Of a stretch of DNA of 64,000 nucleotides, positions 35,737-44,493 are shown one piece after another. This stretch comes from Bradyrhizobium embrapense (GTDB taxonomy: Bacteria; Pseudomonadota; Alphaproteobacteria; Rhizobiales; Xanthobacteraceae): the NCBI RefSeq assembly GCF_001189235.2, contig NZ_LFIP02000001.1, positions 930,001-994,000 on the forward strand, given 5' to 3'. The notes under the pieces were generated by a model that did not search any database, was not told the origin of the DNA, and saw only the letters and a program-made list of their open reading frames with translations. The translations under genes and the position numbers were made by a program. Within the stretch, counting starts at the first letter, position 1; each line of letters begins with the position of its first letter.

Positions 35737-36738
35737 TCAATCGTTGAGCTTCTGCGTTGCCTGGCGATAAAGCTCTGCGACGGCAGGTGCGTCAGGCTCT
35801 TTCAGCATGGAGACTTCGTCGCAGTCGTCGGGGCCAAAATAGAATTCGGCATCGGGCGCCACCAGCCGCCATCGATGAGGTGCCGCGCCCGATCGCAGCC
35901 AGGCCCTGTTCGGAAGGAAGATGCATACGCGGCCTGAGTACGGAGTGGGAATATACCGCCGAAATGCCGCCATCGCCGTGGATTTCAGCAGAGCTCTGCT
36001 GGCCAGCACCGGATCCGTCGCGGCAGGCTCCTTGCGCACGAGGCGCATGAAGGCGCGCTCGCGAAGGCGGCTGCCGAAATATCGAAGACGCGCGCCAAAT
36101 GTCGGCAACTTCGCCGTCGATCTCCGGACCGATCGGATCGTCTCCCAGGCAGTGAAGTACAGCAGTCGCGGCAATTCCTGATGGGTGGCGGGGTGAAGGG
36201 GACCAAAGAGAGCGACGCACGGAATATCCGCTCCGCGCTTTGTGAGGGCTTTAGCCAGTTCGAATGCTGTTGGACCGCCGGAGCAGTAACCAGCGATGAC
36301 ATACGGACCGACCGGCTGATACTGCAGGATCTGGCGGGCGAAGTACTCGGCGATATCTTCGACGCGGTCCATCGGCTTGCTCAGCCCGTCGAAGCCGGGC
36401 GGTTGAAGCGCATAGAACGGCTGATCGCCGCCCAGATGCTTCGACAGGTCCGAGAATGAGGCGGGCGCTCCGACATGCCCGGGTACGGCGTAAATTGGCG
36501 TGCGTGTTCCGCGCGACTGCAAAGGAATGATGGCAGGCTGTTGCGTGGCCGTGGCGGTGGCCAGGTTCAGAAACGCGATGATCTCACCCTTCCGCCCCTG
36601 CAATTGATCGCGAAGCTCCGCCGTCATCGCGCCTGCCGGAGCGCTGCACCGCAACCGATCGCCCTCGACCCAGACCTTGATGTCCTTGACCGCGAGGTCT
36701 GCAAGCAGTTCCGAAAACTGCATCACGCGCGCTTGCAT
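35737..36738 (-). CDS. Stand-alone thioesterase with TubC docking domain and Cys nucleophile
   Basis: A 333-residue protein. Residues 6-58 are a TubC_N-type docking domain (FSELLADLAVKDIKVWVEGD, LRDQLQGRKGEIIAFL), which normally sits at the start of NRPS subunits. The rest is an alpha/beta-hydrolase thioesterase. The nucleophile motif is G150-Y-C152-S-G-G, that is GxCxG in place of GxSxG. Cys-type TE domains are known from obafluorin and sulfazecin assembly, where they form strained rings. The gene lies 39 bases upstream of the A-PCP gene, so the docking domain should bring it to that protein or an unseen partner. Confidence 0.88.
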   Translation of the reverse strand: MQARVMQFSELLADLAVKDIKVWVEGDRLRCSAPAGAMTAELRDQLQGRKGEIIAFLNLATATATQQPAIIPLQSRGTRTPIYAVPGHVGAPASFSDLSKHLGGDQPFYALQPPGFDGLSKPMDRVEDIAEYFARQILQYQPVGPYVIAGYCSGGPTAFELAKALTKRGADIPCVALFGPLHPATHQELPRLLYFTAWETIRSVRRSTAKLPTFGARLRYFGSRLRERAFMRLVRKEPAATDPVLASRALLKSTAMAAFRRYIPTPYSGRVCIFLPNRAWLRSGAAPHRWRLVAPDAEFYFGPDDCDEVSMLKEPDAPAVAELYRQATQKLND

Positions 36739-36888
36739 AGGCTATTCCCGTGTTCTCGACTGCGACCGCGAAGTGTCTCAAACAAGCGCGGTTTGGAATG
36801 AAATTGCATGCTTTCGAGCAAGTTGGCCAAGCTTCTCGCTATCCTCGATGAATGATTACATCGGGGAAACTGCAGTCCGGAGGACCAT

Positions 36889-37728
36889 TCATTTCCGAAC
36901 AACGACGCACCCGAGATACCCCGTTTTGGGTATGAAACTTCGGACACCCCAATCCTTGTCGTCCGAAGAACCGGGATGTCCCAAGCCGCATCCCAGCCCC
37001 TTGGAAATAGCCTCCAGCCGCGTCCAGCGCCGGAAGAAGCCTGCCAGCCGGTCGTCCGGACCGAGGGCCGCATAGGACTCGTAGTCGGAGGCGGAAAAAC
37101 ACAGCGCGGCGATCTCGTCCGCTTCGGGCACGGGGCGAATTGCCTCGATGTCCACGCCGACCTCCTGCCCGGTCGAGAGCGCGATGACCGCTACATCTTC
37201 GGATCGAGAGACGCTGAAGCGCAAATTGCGAGAAGGCATCCGGTGTGAGAGGTGGGGTTTTCCCAGCTGTCCATATTCCAGTTCGACATCGGACGGCGCG
37301 ATCCCCAACCTGGAAGCGAGGACCTGGCGCAGCTGTCCACGGCAAGCGATGAAGCGGCGGCGGTCCCGCTCCGACTTCAACCATTCAGCGCGCCTGCGTT
37401 CCGCTTCGCTGAGGAAGGCGCCCATCGCGCGAACGATATCGTGCCTCACTTCGAGCATGCATGCGAGAACCTCCAGGCGATCATCCCCGAGAACCGGCAC
37501 GATGATCCCACCCGCAGGCTCAACTCCTCTATCAAGGAGGCCCGGAACGGGCGCTGCCGGCTCGACAAGAGTCTGACTGACGTCGAATTCGGCGGGCTGC
37601 AACCATCGAGGCCCCGAGCGGGCCAGGGCAGCATGAAAATTCTGGTTCGAAGCCGACGCGCCACGACCATCGGACCCGCCGGCACCGGAACGTCGGGTAA
37701 GGTCGAGCTCAGGCCAGTCAGGCGTCAT
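36889..37728 (-). CDS. Sfp-type 4'-phosphopantetheinyl transferase
   Basis: A 279-residue PPTase from the ATG at 37728; frames extend further upstream to a TTG but with basic, non-family sequence. The Sfp signatures are present: GKPHL, VGVDIEAI with the Mg-binding D and E, and WTRLEAISKGLG in place of WxxKEAxxK. The usual FNLSH block reads FSVSRSED, so the conserved His is Arg. It would convert the carrier domain of the neighbouring A-PCP protein to its holo form. Confidence 0.87.
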   Translation of the reverse strand: MTPDWPELDLTRRSGAGGSDGRGASASNQNFHAALARSGPRWLQPAEFDVSQTLVEPAAPVPGLLDRGVEPAGGIIVPVLGDDRLEVLACMLEVRHDIVRAMGAFLSEAERRRAEWLKSERDRRRFIACRGQLRQVLASRLGIAPSDVELEYGQLGKPHLSHRMPSRNLRFSVSRSEDVAVIALSTGQEVGVDIEAIRPVPEADEIAALCFSASDYESYAALGPDDRLAGFFRRWTRLEAISKGLGCGLGHPGSSDDKDWGVRSFIPKTGYLGCVVVRK

Positions 37729-38023
37729 ACCTGAATTCCGATCGCAGGAGCGCTCGTGCGCACCGGAGCATTCCTTCTGGAGCGGCCGCTCCCGTTCACG
37801 CGAATTTTCTCCGATTGAACAATCACGCAAGCGCGAAAACAAGCAGCCCTGGTGGATATTTAGATGTATGGCTGACTACATCGAAAGGTACATCAAAAGA
37901 CCTGTGCCCCCTGACGTTCGTTCGCCTTGGCTTCCGGCCCAATTGTCGCGTGACGGCGTTCGTGCGCTGTCGCACCCGAACGCCAGGTCGGTTGATATCC
38001 TGCCGAGTCAAAGAGCTCGCGCG

Positions 38024-38677
38024 TCAATCGGGAGGCAAGGCGCTTTGCCCTGCGTATGAGACCGCGAGCGTAGCAAGAGCCGTCCTGTTGCCGATCTCGA
38101 GCTTGCGAAAGATGTGGTGCAGATGAACCTTGATGGTGCCGTCCGTTACCCTCAAACGACGGCCAATCTCCTTGTTTGACAACCCCTCCGACACCAGACG
38201 CATGATCTGACGCTCCCGGTCCGTCAGTACGGCAAGATGCTTCTCTAAAATCGCGGACTGCCCAGAAGAGATCGCGACCTCGCTCGAAGGCGCAGGCAGC
38301 ATCCTGTGGCCGTCCGCGACTTGCCGCAATGTCTGGAGAAGAGTTTCGGGCTCCTCGTCATTCAGGATGACGCCAAAGGCGCCCATTTCTGCCAACATGG
38401 TGAGGTCGCGATCCTCGACGGAGGTTGCGAGGAACACGAGCCGAACCGCAGGAGTCCGGGAATTTGCGATATCGAGCAATGCCTGCCCAAAAATGTCAGG
38501 CATCGACATGTCCAGAATGGCGATATCGGGCGCAAGAGCGCGAATTGCACTTAGGCAACTCGCACTATCGCTGCATCGAGCAGCGACCCCGAAATCACGT
38601 TCTGCTTCCAGCAGATAGTTCAGGCCTAATAAAACAACGGGATATCTGCTAGCAATAACTACGCGACTGAAATGCAT
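38024..38677 (-). CDS. NarL/FixJ-type response regulator, atypical receiver
   Basis: A 217-residue protein: receiver domain (about 1-115) and LuxR-type HTH (LTDRERQIMRLVSEGLSNKE, DGTIKVHLHHIFRKL). The phosphoacceptor aspartate is kept (AILDMSMPD), but the acidic pair near the N-terminus is replaced (VIASRYP) and the late lysine reads VILND, so phosphorylation may be weak or absent. The ATG at 38677 has GAGGA nine bases upstream. It lies upstream of the PPTase gene on the same strand and may control the NRPS genes. Confidence 0.88.
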   Translation of the reverse strand: MHFSRVVIASRYPVVLLGLNYLLEAERDFGVAARCSDSASCLSAIRALAPDIAILDMSMPDIFGQALLDIANSRTPAVRLVFLATSVEDRDLTMLAEMGAFGVILNDEEPETLLQTLRQVADGHRMLPAPSSEVAISSGQSAILEKHLAVLTDRERQIMRLVSEGLSNKEIGRRLRVTDGTIKVHLHHIFRKLEIGNRTALATLAVSYAGQSALPPD

Positions 38678-39146
38678 TTCGGCCAATCCTCAGTTCCCAC
38701 TTCAAATCGGCGCCCCCAATATCGATCCCCACGCTACTTCAATTTGGAGCATTCAACTAAAATTTTGGCATCGCGGCTAGGCCGAATTCCGCCGTTTTAC
38801 AATCTTAGATTGCGCAGCGATATCGACGCCCCCCTAAGCGAGCGCTGTTCGACCGGTCTGCGGAGATCGCGCCCCGTGAAAATACGGACGTGATATTACG
38901 AGCGACATCCCAACGAATGTCTATAACCAACGGTATATAGGGATATTGGGGATTAGCATCTAATATTAGTAAATCTTTTGACGCATGCTCAGGGCTTTTT
39001 CGCCCCAAATTTCTGTCCAAGCGACCGGAATTTGAACAAGCAATTTTCAATGCGTCGCTCTGTTTTGGCTTGGCAAGCCATCCAAGAAACGAGTCGGATT
39101 CAACCGATGAGCCTGTTTCATTTTTTGTAGCGTCCAGGAGAGTTCC
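38678..39146. promoter_or_regulatory. AT-rich divergent intergenic region between two LuxR-type genes
   Basis: About 470 bases with clearly lower GC than the surroundings and no convincing gene. The region separates divergent regulators and must hold both promoters. Several A/T tracts (for example near 38755-38770 and 38930-38975) could be binding sites for nucleoid proteins or for the regulators themselves. Confidence 0.45.
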
Positions 39147-40067
39147 ATGAGACGACAATATTCTTTTTCTATTGTGCTTGGTGGTGAAAACAGTCTTCGC
39201 AAAGAAGGTCTCGCCAGAATTCTAAATTCCGAAAATTTTCAAGTCTTTGCTTCAATTTCCGATGCAGACGATTTGCCTGGCAAGGCCAATGTCGGAAGCG
39301 ATTCAGCCTGTCCGGCACTGTTCCTGGTTGTTCACAGTGGCGATGATTTCGCACCTACAATCGAGCAGATCGAGTGCTTCAAGCGCCGTCACGCGGATGG
39401 ACGCATTGCTGTCGTCGCAGATCACTATCGATTGAGCGAGTTGACTGCTGCGATCCGAGCTGGCGTCACCGGCTATTTCATCGACGTGATGAACTGCGAT
39501 GCGTTCATCAAGTCCATCGAGCTCGTCATGATGGGCGGAACGGTATTACCGACCGACTTTTTGACGTCCGCTCTTGAAATCGAAAAGCGCGACGCGGACG
39601 GTGTCCCTCCACGCCTCGATGATAGTCAAGCCACGGCGAACGGCGACAGCAGGCTCGCACAGCAGCTTTCGCCGCGAGAAATCTCCATTCTCCAGTGTCT
39701 GATCGAAGGCGATTCCAACAAGTGCATCGCACGCAAGATCGATATCGCGGAAGCTACGGTGAAGGTCCACATCAAGGCGATCCTCCGCAAGATTCGTGTT
39801 CAGAACAGAACACAGGCGGCGATCTGGGGGCTGAACCATCGACCTATAGCTCGGCCATCAAGCGCGACGGCGTACCCGGCCGCTGACGCAACCGAGCGCC
39901 TCCTCCCACCAAAGAGAGAACTTCCTAAAATCGCGAGGACAGGGCGGCCCGCGCCGCTCGGTTCAATTGACCATGCGGTCAATTACTTCGAAGTTCCTCT
40001 TACGAACGGCCACGCCCGCAAGGAAATCGGTTCGAAGGCCGAGGGAGCGATCCGACTGCGGAAATAG
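39147..40067 (+). CDS. LuxR-type regulator with degenerate receiver domain
   Basis: A 306-residue protein. The N-terminal domain has receiver layout, but the phosphoacceptor position in LFLVVHSGDD is not Asp, so it is not expected to be phosphorylated. The HTH is intact (LSPREISILQCLIEGDSNKC, EATVKVHIKAILRKIRVQNR). A C-terminal tail of about 70 residues after the HTH (from RPIARPSSATA) is Pro/Arg-rich and unusual. Together with the divergent 38024 gene it forms a pair of atypical regulators at the edge of the polysaccharide locus. Confidence 0.85.
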   Translation: MRRQYSFSIVLGGENSLRKEGLARILNSENFQVFASISDADDLPGKANVGSDSACPALFLVVHSGDDFAPTIEQIECFKRRHADGRIAVVADHYRLSELTAAIRAGVTGYFIDVMNCDAFIKSIELVMMGGTVLPTDFLTSALEIEKRDADGVPPRLDDSQATANGDSRLAQQLSPREISILQCLIEGDSNKCIARKIDIAEATVKVHIKAILRKIRVQNRTQAAIWGLNHRPIARPSSATAYPAADATERLLPPKRELPKIARTGRPAPLGSIDHAVNYFEVPLTNGHARKEIGSKAEGAIRLRK

Positions 40068-40130
40068 CCGAAATTGGTTCGGCCACCCGCCGGGGAAGCT
40101 TTCGACCGGATATCTCGAGCCGGAGTTCGT

Positions 40131-40185
40131 GCCACATCGATGGATGCGGCACCCATCGATGTGGCGATCGGCACCATTGGTGCCG
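40131..40185. repeat. Two adjacent strong inverted repeats upstream of galE
   Basis: The first repeat has perfect 13-bp arms (GCCACATCGATGG at 40131-40143 and its complement at 40153-40165) around a 9-base loop. The second is CGGCACC-ATT-GGTGCCG (40169-40185). They lie between the regulator stop (40067) and galE (40290). No T run follows, so they may be binding sites or RNA structures rather than a terminator. Confidence 0.6.
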
Positions 40186-40289
40186 GCCGCTTTGGTGTTG
40201 GCGCAAACGCCTGACGCGGGCGTTGCCAGGACAACCGCAAATGCCTGGTGATCGCGCGCGTGCAGGCGCGGAACGGAAATGGAATCAGA

Positions 40290-41300
40290 ATGATCCTGTT
40301 GACCGGAGGCGCCGGCTATATCGGGTCACATATCGCAGTCGCCCTACTCGACTCCGGGCTAGATGTCGTTGCAGTCGACAATCTCTGCAACAGCAATCGC
40401 GCATCGCTCGAACGGGTGCAGGACATCTGCGAGCGATCGCTCGTATTCCGGCATATCGATATCTGCAACGAGGAGGCGGTCTACGAGGTCCTGCGCACCC
40501 ACGGCGTGACCGCGGTCATTCACCTCGCCGGGCTCAAGGCGGTCGGCGAGTCCAACACTCAACCCATGACGTACTACCAGAACAACGTTGTTGGAACGAT
40601 GCGGCTGGTGTCGGCGATGTCGCGTGCCGATGTGAAAACGCTGGTCTTCAGTTCCTCCGCAACGGTTTATGGTACGCCCGCATACCTGCCGCTGGACGAG
40701 AAGCACCCCGTCGGCCCAATCAATCCGTACGGTCGCACAAAGTATTTTGTCGAAGAGATTCTGAGGGATCTCCATGGGTCCGACAGCGATTGGCGGATCG
40801 CCATCCTGCGCTATTTCAATCCGGTCGGCGCCCACGAAAGCGGACTCATCGGAGAAGACCCGCTCGGCGTACCCAACAATCTGTTGCCACTCGTGGCGCA
40901 AGTCGCCATCGGGCGACGTCAGAAGCTGCACGTTTGGGGAAATGACTACGATACCCCAGATGGCACCGGCATCCGCGACTTCATTCATGTCGTCGATCTT
41001 GCATCCGGACATCTGAGCGCCTTGAGCGCGCTGAAACAACCCGGCGTTCTGACCATCAATCTCGGAACAGGAAGCGGCAGCAGCGTCCTGGAGGTGGTGA
41101 AAACATTCGAGACCGTGAGTGGCCGGCCAGTTCCTTACGTGATTGACCAACGCAGGAGCGGTGATGTCGCGATCTGCTACGCGGATCCGACGCTCGCAAA
41201 AAATCGGCTGGGCTGGACCTCAAGGCGATCACTCACACAGATGTGCACGGATCATTGGCGCTGGCAGATGCAGAACCCGAGTGGCTATCGCGGCAGCTAG
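40290..41300 (+). CDS. galE: UDP-glucose 4-epimerase
   Basis: A 336-residue extended SDR close to the usual GalE length. It has TGGAGYIGSH, the VDNL segment, FSSSATVYG, and the catalytic YGRTK. It interconverts UDP-glucose and UDP-galactose, supplying galactose for surface polysaccharide. The ATG at 40290 is chosen because it begins with MILLTGGAGYIG; a GTG 14 codons earlier would add a non-family leader. It stands on the plus strand at the start of the exopolysaccharide region. Confidence 0.94.
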   Translation: MILLTGGAGYIGSHIAVALLDSGLDVVAVDNLCNSNRASLERVQDICERSLVFRHIDICNEEAVYEVLRTHGVTAVIHLAGLKAVGESNTQPMTYYQNNVVGTMRLVSAMSRADVKTLVFSSSATVYGTPAYLPLDEKHPVGPINPYGRTKYFVEEILRDLHGSDSDWRIAILRYFNPVGAHESGLIGEDPLGVPNNLLPLVAQVAIGRRQKLHVWGNDYDTPDGTGIRDFIHVVDLASGHLSALSALKQPGVLTINLGTGSGSSVLEVVKTFETVSGRPVPYVIDQRRSGDVAICYADPTLAKNRLGWTSRRSLTQMCTDHWRWQMQNPSGYRGS

Positions 41301-41817
41301 ACGGCAGCCTGCAAGAAGCGCCGATCCACTGCCGGCCACGATCCGAGCCGGCAGCTCGGCCGGATGTCGGCGGGACCGCCCTGACCTCCTCCAGCCCCGG
41401 TACAGCGGGCCGGGAGGCCGTGCCTGGCGTTCGCCGGTTGGTCCCGCTGAGTGGCCCTCTGCGGCGTGCTGCCAGCTGCGGACAATTCGACCTCGCTCGA
41501 GGAAACGTCGTGGTCAGCCCCTGGACTGGCTTACCGTCCCCTTACGGAGGCAGCCGATGCCACGAACAATATCTCCGGGGAATTTGTCGGTCCGGCGACG
41601 AAAACGAGCCAGCGACCGCCGCAGGCGCGGCCATGCCATTTCCAGAATATTGTCGCCGACGAGCGCCACTTCATTGGCGCGACTTCCACGCCGCGAGACG
41701 CTGCCCCAGCCGCGGTCCGTGCCCCGACTTGCGATGACGTGCACGCTCTCCGCGTAAGCGACATCAGGCCGGCGTGCCTGGCGCAGCAGATCATGCACGC
41801 ATCGAGGCCCAAATGCC
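41301..41817. other. Gene-poor stretch downstream of galE
   Basis: No supported gene. Several overlapping frames of 60-200 codons exist on both strands but have shadow-like composition (Arg/Pro/Ser-rich) and no start signals. No T-rich hairpin was found directly after galE. Confidence 0.4.
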
Positions 41818-41997
41818 TCATTTTGGATTCCGGCGTGTTTCGATGAGTTCGCAAACGACGCTGCACGACCACGCTGCGCCGGTGAAGCGATTGATGACTA
41901 TTGCAGTGCTGAGGCCTGAACTCGACACCGAGTAGACGCCGCCGCTCAGAAGCCCCGCGATTGCGATCGCGAGTGCGATGATAGCCAACCGGCCCAC
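41818..41997 (-). CDS. Small single-pass membrane or secreted protein, 59 aa
   Basis: A GTG-started frame with GGAGAGG upstream. It begins VGRLAIIALAIAIAGLLSGG, a clear hydrophobic signal or anchor segment, followed by SSSGLSTAIVINRFTGAAWS and a short tail with two cysteines. The N-R-x-T-G-x-x-W pattern is seen in small bacterial membrane proteins of unknown function. The start, signal-like helix and ribosome binding site together support a real gene. Confidence 0.6.
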   Translation of the reverse strand: MGRLAIIALAIAIAGLLSGGVYSVSSSGLSTAIVINRFTGAAWSCSVVCELIETRRNPK

Positions 41998-42370
41998 AGT
42001 CCTCTCCGGGGATGCTCCAAGTCAGCAGCGAGGTTTGACCGCTTTCGGGACGTTTTGCTGACCTAATATGCGGTACTCATTTTGGTAATCGAAGATCCGC
42101 ACTGAAGGACGCCGAACAACGAGGCGGGCCGGCTCGGAAAGCGCTTCGCTTGCTGCCGGTCGCCGGACCGCTCGTGCCGGCACGAACACCCGTTCAGGCG
42201 CAGCTACCTTCGTGGCATTGCAGCGAACGGAATATTCGCGATCGACCGGATGGCTCGTAGCGCGAATGCGAAGAGAAGAGCGGGAACCACGCGGATCCCG
42301 AGGGGGCGTTCGCAGACCAATGCAGCCCACTCTCGAACGTTCGAGCCCGTCAGGATGGGCGGATCGACAT

Positions 42371-42432
42371 CGTGAAGATCAATTGCTTCACGAGGACAAC
42401 GTGACACAGGCCGACCATCGGGCCGGCCTGTG
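42371..42432. terminator. Tandem hairpins downstream of the first lyase gene
   Basis: On the minus strand the lyase gene (stop at 42498) is followed by CACAGGCCG/CGGCCTGTG (42405-42413 with 42424-42432, 9-bp arms) and then CGTGAAG/CTTCACG (near 42371-42392). No T run is present. They may act as a weak or Rho-assisted terminator or protect the mRNA 3' end. The 41998-42370 interval holds no well supported gene; a minus-strand frame ending at 42022 could be a short upstream partner of the 59-aa protein. Confidence 0.35.
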
Positions 42433-42497
42433 GTATCTACCCGAGGCGCCACGTAGGCGCGCCGGCGCAGACGAACCGCGCGCGGCCGAGCCGTCCT

Positions 42498-43715
42498 TTA
42501 GCTCTGGGGCTTGGTCAGGAACGAGTTCTGTGTCCACGCAGGGCCACTCATGGCCACGGCGATCATACCGCCATTGGCCCCACCCGAGCTGCCCGCCAGA
42601 TACTGGTTCAGCAGCGCATAGCTGTTGCTCTGCTGAGACGCGGCGGCCGTGCCTTGGTCTCCCCACCAATTGGTCGTCTGCGGCGCGGCGCCTGCCAGCG
42701 TACCGGTGTCAAATCCGAAACGCGAAAAATCCATGCTTGGCAGGCTTGCAGCGCTTGCGCCGGTCACTGGCGCCGACCAACCGGACGCCGATGTCGGCGC
42801 CAGGCCCATCGCTCCCATGGCGCCCAGGACGCTGGGGTCGGTCGTTGTGGCAGCCGCCACCGGGCTCACCACTGCGGTCGCCGGCGAAGTGGCGTCCGGC
42901 GTTACAGTCGGCGCGACAATACCGGTTGGAGCTGTGGTCGCAGTTGAGGTAGTGGTTGGGTCGGTCGTGGTGCTCGTGGTCGGCTGCGTCGGCGCCGATG
43001 TCGCCGCCGATCCCGTCAACAGCGTCATGTTTCGGTAATCGACCGCAACGGTCTCCGGCGCCGTCGACCGATAGACCCCGTACTCCCAATTGGTGGCCTG
43101 CCCATAGCCCAAGGGGCCGCTGTAGTTCACGACCTGGGTCCCGTTGATCGAGACCTTCAAATACCCGCCACCGGTGTTCGAGACGTCGGCCTGTATTTGA
43201 ATGTTGTTGTACACGCCCGTCTTGATCGGATTGGGATCAGTCCAGAGCGTGAGCATCTGCACATTGCCGGCCCCGTTGCTCGGATCCTGGCCCGGCTGCA
43301 CATATCTGGCGACGACCTGCAGATGATCGCCGACAAGCTGGATCGCAAACGGCGGCGAGGTGCCGACGCCGCTCGCGTTATCATCATTGTGCATCTGGCC
43401 GACGATGAACCAGCCATCTGCCGTATTCGTAAATGACCCGTTGGGGCCATTTGCCTCCACCATGAACTGATAGTTCAAGTTGATCGGAGTGCCGCCCGGA
43501 ATGTTGCCCGCGCCTGAAACCTCGGAGCGGTCGACAGATGAGTCGTCGTACCAGGCATGATCACCCTGGTGGACCTCGAAACGCAGAGTTTGCGGGTCAG
43601 GATTGGTCAGGCTGTAGCTCGTGCTCGCATCCTGCACGCCGTAGACGTCGCCCCCGATCGAAAACCTCGTCATCGGTGTGGAAGAAAATGATGTGATTGT
43701 CCCAGTCGTATCCAA
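42498..43715 (-). CDS. Polysaccharide lyase (heparin lyase I-like fold), copy 1
   Basis: A 405-residue protein. Residues 1-230 are a polysaccharide-lyase jelly roll (RFEVHQGDHAWYDDSSVDRS, GWFIVGQMHND). A Thr/Pro-rich linker follows, then a C-terminal segment (SYALLNQYLAGSSG ... WTQNSFLTKP). There is no N-terminal signal peptide, and the conserved C-terminus probably serves as a type I secretion signal. The TTG start has GGAGGT upstream, the same arrangement as copy 2 at 54456-56279. The catalytic domains of the two copies are almost identical at DNA level. It likely trims or releases an exopolysaccharide. Confidence 0.85.
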   Translation of the reverse strand: MDTTGTITSFSSTPMTRFSIGGDVYGVQDASTSYSLTNPDPQTLRFEVHQGDHAWYDDSSVDRSEVSGAGNIPGGTPINLNYQFMVEANGPNGSFTNTADGWFIVGQMHNDDNASGVGTSPPFAIQLVGDHLQVVARYVQPGQDPSNGAGNVQMLTLWTDPNPIKTGVYNNIQIQADVSNTGGGYLKVSINGTQVVNYSGPLGYGQATNWEYGVYRSTAPETVAVDYRNMTLLTGSAATSAPTQPTTSTTTDPTTTSTATTAPTGIVAPTVTPDATSPATAVVSPVAAATTTDPSVLGAMGAMGLAPTSASGWSAPVTGASAASLPSMDFSRFGFDTGTLAGAAPQTTNWWGDQGTAAASQQSNSYALLNQYLAGSSGGANGGMIAVAMSGPAWTQNSFLTKPQS

Positions 43716-43882
43716 TTCAGACCTCCGTGGGTCGCAGAGATTCTTCTCTTTTGACGTTTACAAGGGAATTCCACTGCCGCGCAGCGCGAAGGCGCGCGAC
43801 ATACCACGCGCTCGCAACGCCTTGCGCCACGAGCGGATTTCCAATGTATCGCGGTGACCGCCACACATTCCGTTGCAGTGGG

Positions 43883-43938
43883 ATTGCCCCCCGACTGCTA
43901 GGCTCGATTGGTTAATCAGGGAGTATGGCGAAAAAAAT
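43883..43938 (-). promoter_or_regulatory. Shared upstream element, lyase copy 1
   Basis: The element (ATTGCCCCCCGACTG ... GGTTAATCAGGGAGTATGGC, then an A run) begins 168 bases upstream of the TTG start. Nearly the same sequence lies 168 bases upstream of lyase copy 2 and about 186 bases upstream of the exporter gene. It is probably a regulator site or an upstream promoter. Confidence 0.6.
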
Positions 43939-44142
43939 GAGCTAGCATGGCGACAATGAGAAGCGCGGCTCAGGCCTGCCGTTAAGCTAAAATTCCCCGG
44001 ATAACGCAGAAGCCCGAGCGTTTGGGCGTCGCGCCGATGACGTGAAACGTCGGCGTGGAATGACAATGTTTCGGCCGCGAGATATCGTGTCGTGGTTGCC
44101 TCGCCCTGCCCACCGGTCGGACACCAGCAGCGCATCGTCGCG

Positions 44143-44235
44143 TTAGCCGGGGCCGAAAATCATATACAGCAGCATCGTGCCCACAACGGCTGTCCAGCCG
44201 ATCGAAGCGGCAACGGCCCACACCTGTATCGGCAT
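44143..44235 (-). CDS. Possible 30-aa membrane peptide
   Basis: An ATG frame of 30 codons with AAGGAC six bases upstream. The peptide, MPIQVWAVAASIGWTAVVGT to GPG at the end, is one hydrophobic helix. It lies downstream of a 60-aa ORF and a hairpin. Too short for family assignment. Confidence 0.4.
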   Translation of the reverse strand: MPIQVWAVAASIGWTAVVGTMLLYMIFGPG

Positions 44236-44268
44236 TGGACGGTCCTTTGCAATTCAGTGAGCAAAACG

Positions 44269-44300
44269 AAGAGGCCGCTGGCGCTGGACAGCGACCTCTT
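44269..44300 (-). terminator. Hairpin with T run after the 60-aa ORF
   Basis: AAGAGGCCGCTG (44269-44280) pairs with CAGCGACCTCTT (44289-44300) with one mismatch over 12 bases and an 8-base loop. On the minus strand the stem is followed by CGTTTTGC, so it resembles an intrinsic terminator ten bases after the stop of the 44311-44493 frame. Confidence 0.55.
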
Positions 44301-44310
44301 GGACCCGATC

Positions 44311-44493
44311 TCAAATGAACGTCTTGGAAATAAAATCACCCGCCGAAGGTCCGCCGTCATTAGACGACGAATTGGCAACGACGTGAAGCCCAGCACGCCC
44401 GATACCCAGCGAAACTATTGAGACGTTGCGAGATCGACACACCATCTGCTCAAGCACCGCAGCCTGTCGGGGAGCGAATCTCGACTTCCTCAT
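44311..44493 (-). CDS. Hypothetical 60-aa protein
   Basis: An ATG frame with GAAGG five bases upstream and a terminator-like hairpin just past its TGA. The peptide starts MRKSRFAPRQAAVLEQMVCR and ends SAGDFISKTFI. The start site, the composition and the terminator support it; no family is recognised. Confidence 0.42.
   Translation of the reverse strand: MRKSRFAPRQAAVLEQMVCRSRNVSIVSLGIGRAGLHVVANSSSNDGGPSAGDFISKTFI

Noticed and set aside
42022..42330. Minus-strand frame ending 24 bases before the 59-aa membrane protein
   Set aside because: Possible coupling noted, but the N-terminal part is Arg/Pro-rich and no start could be chosen.
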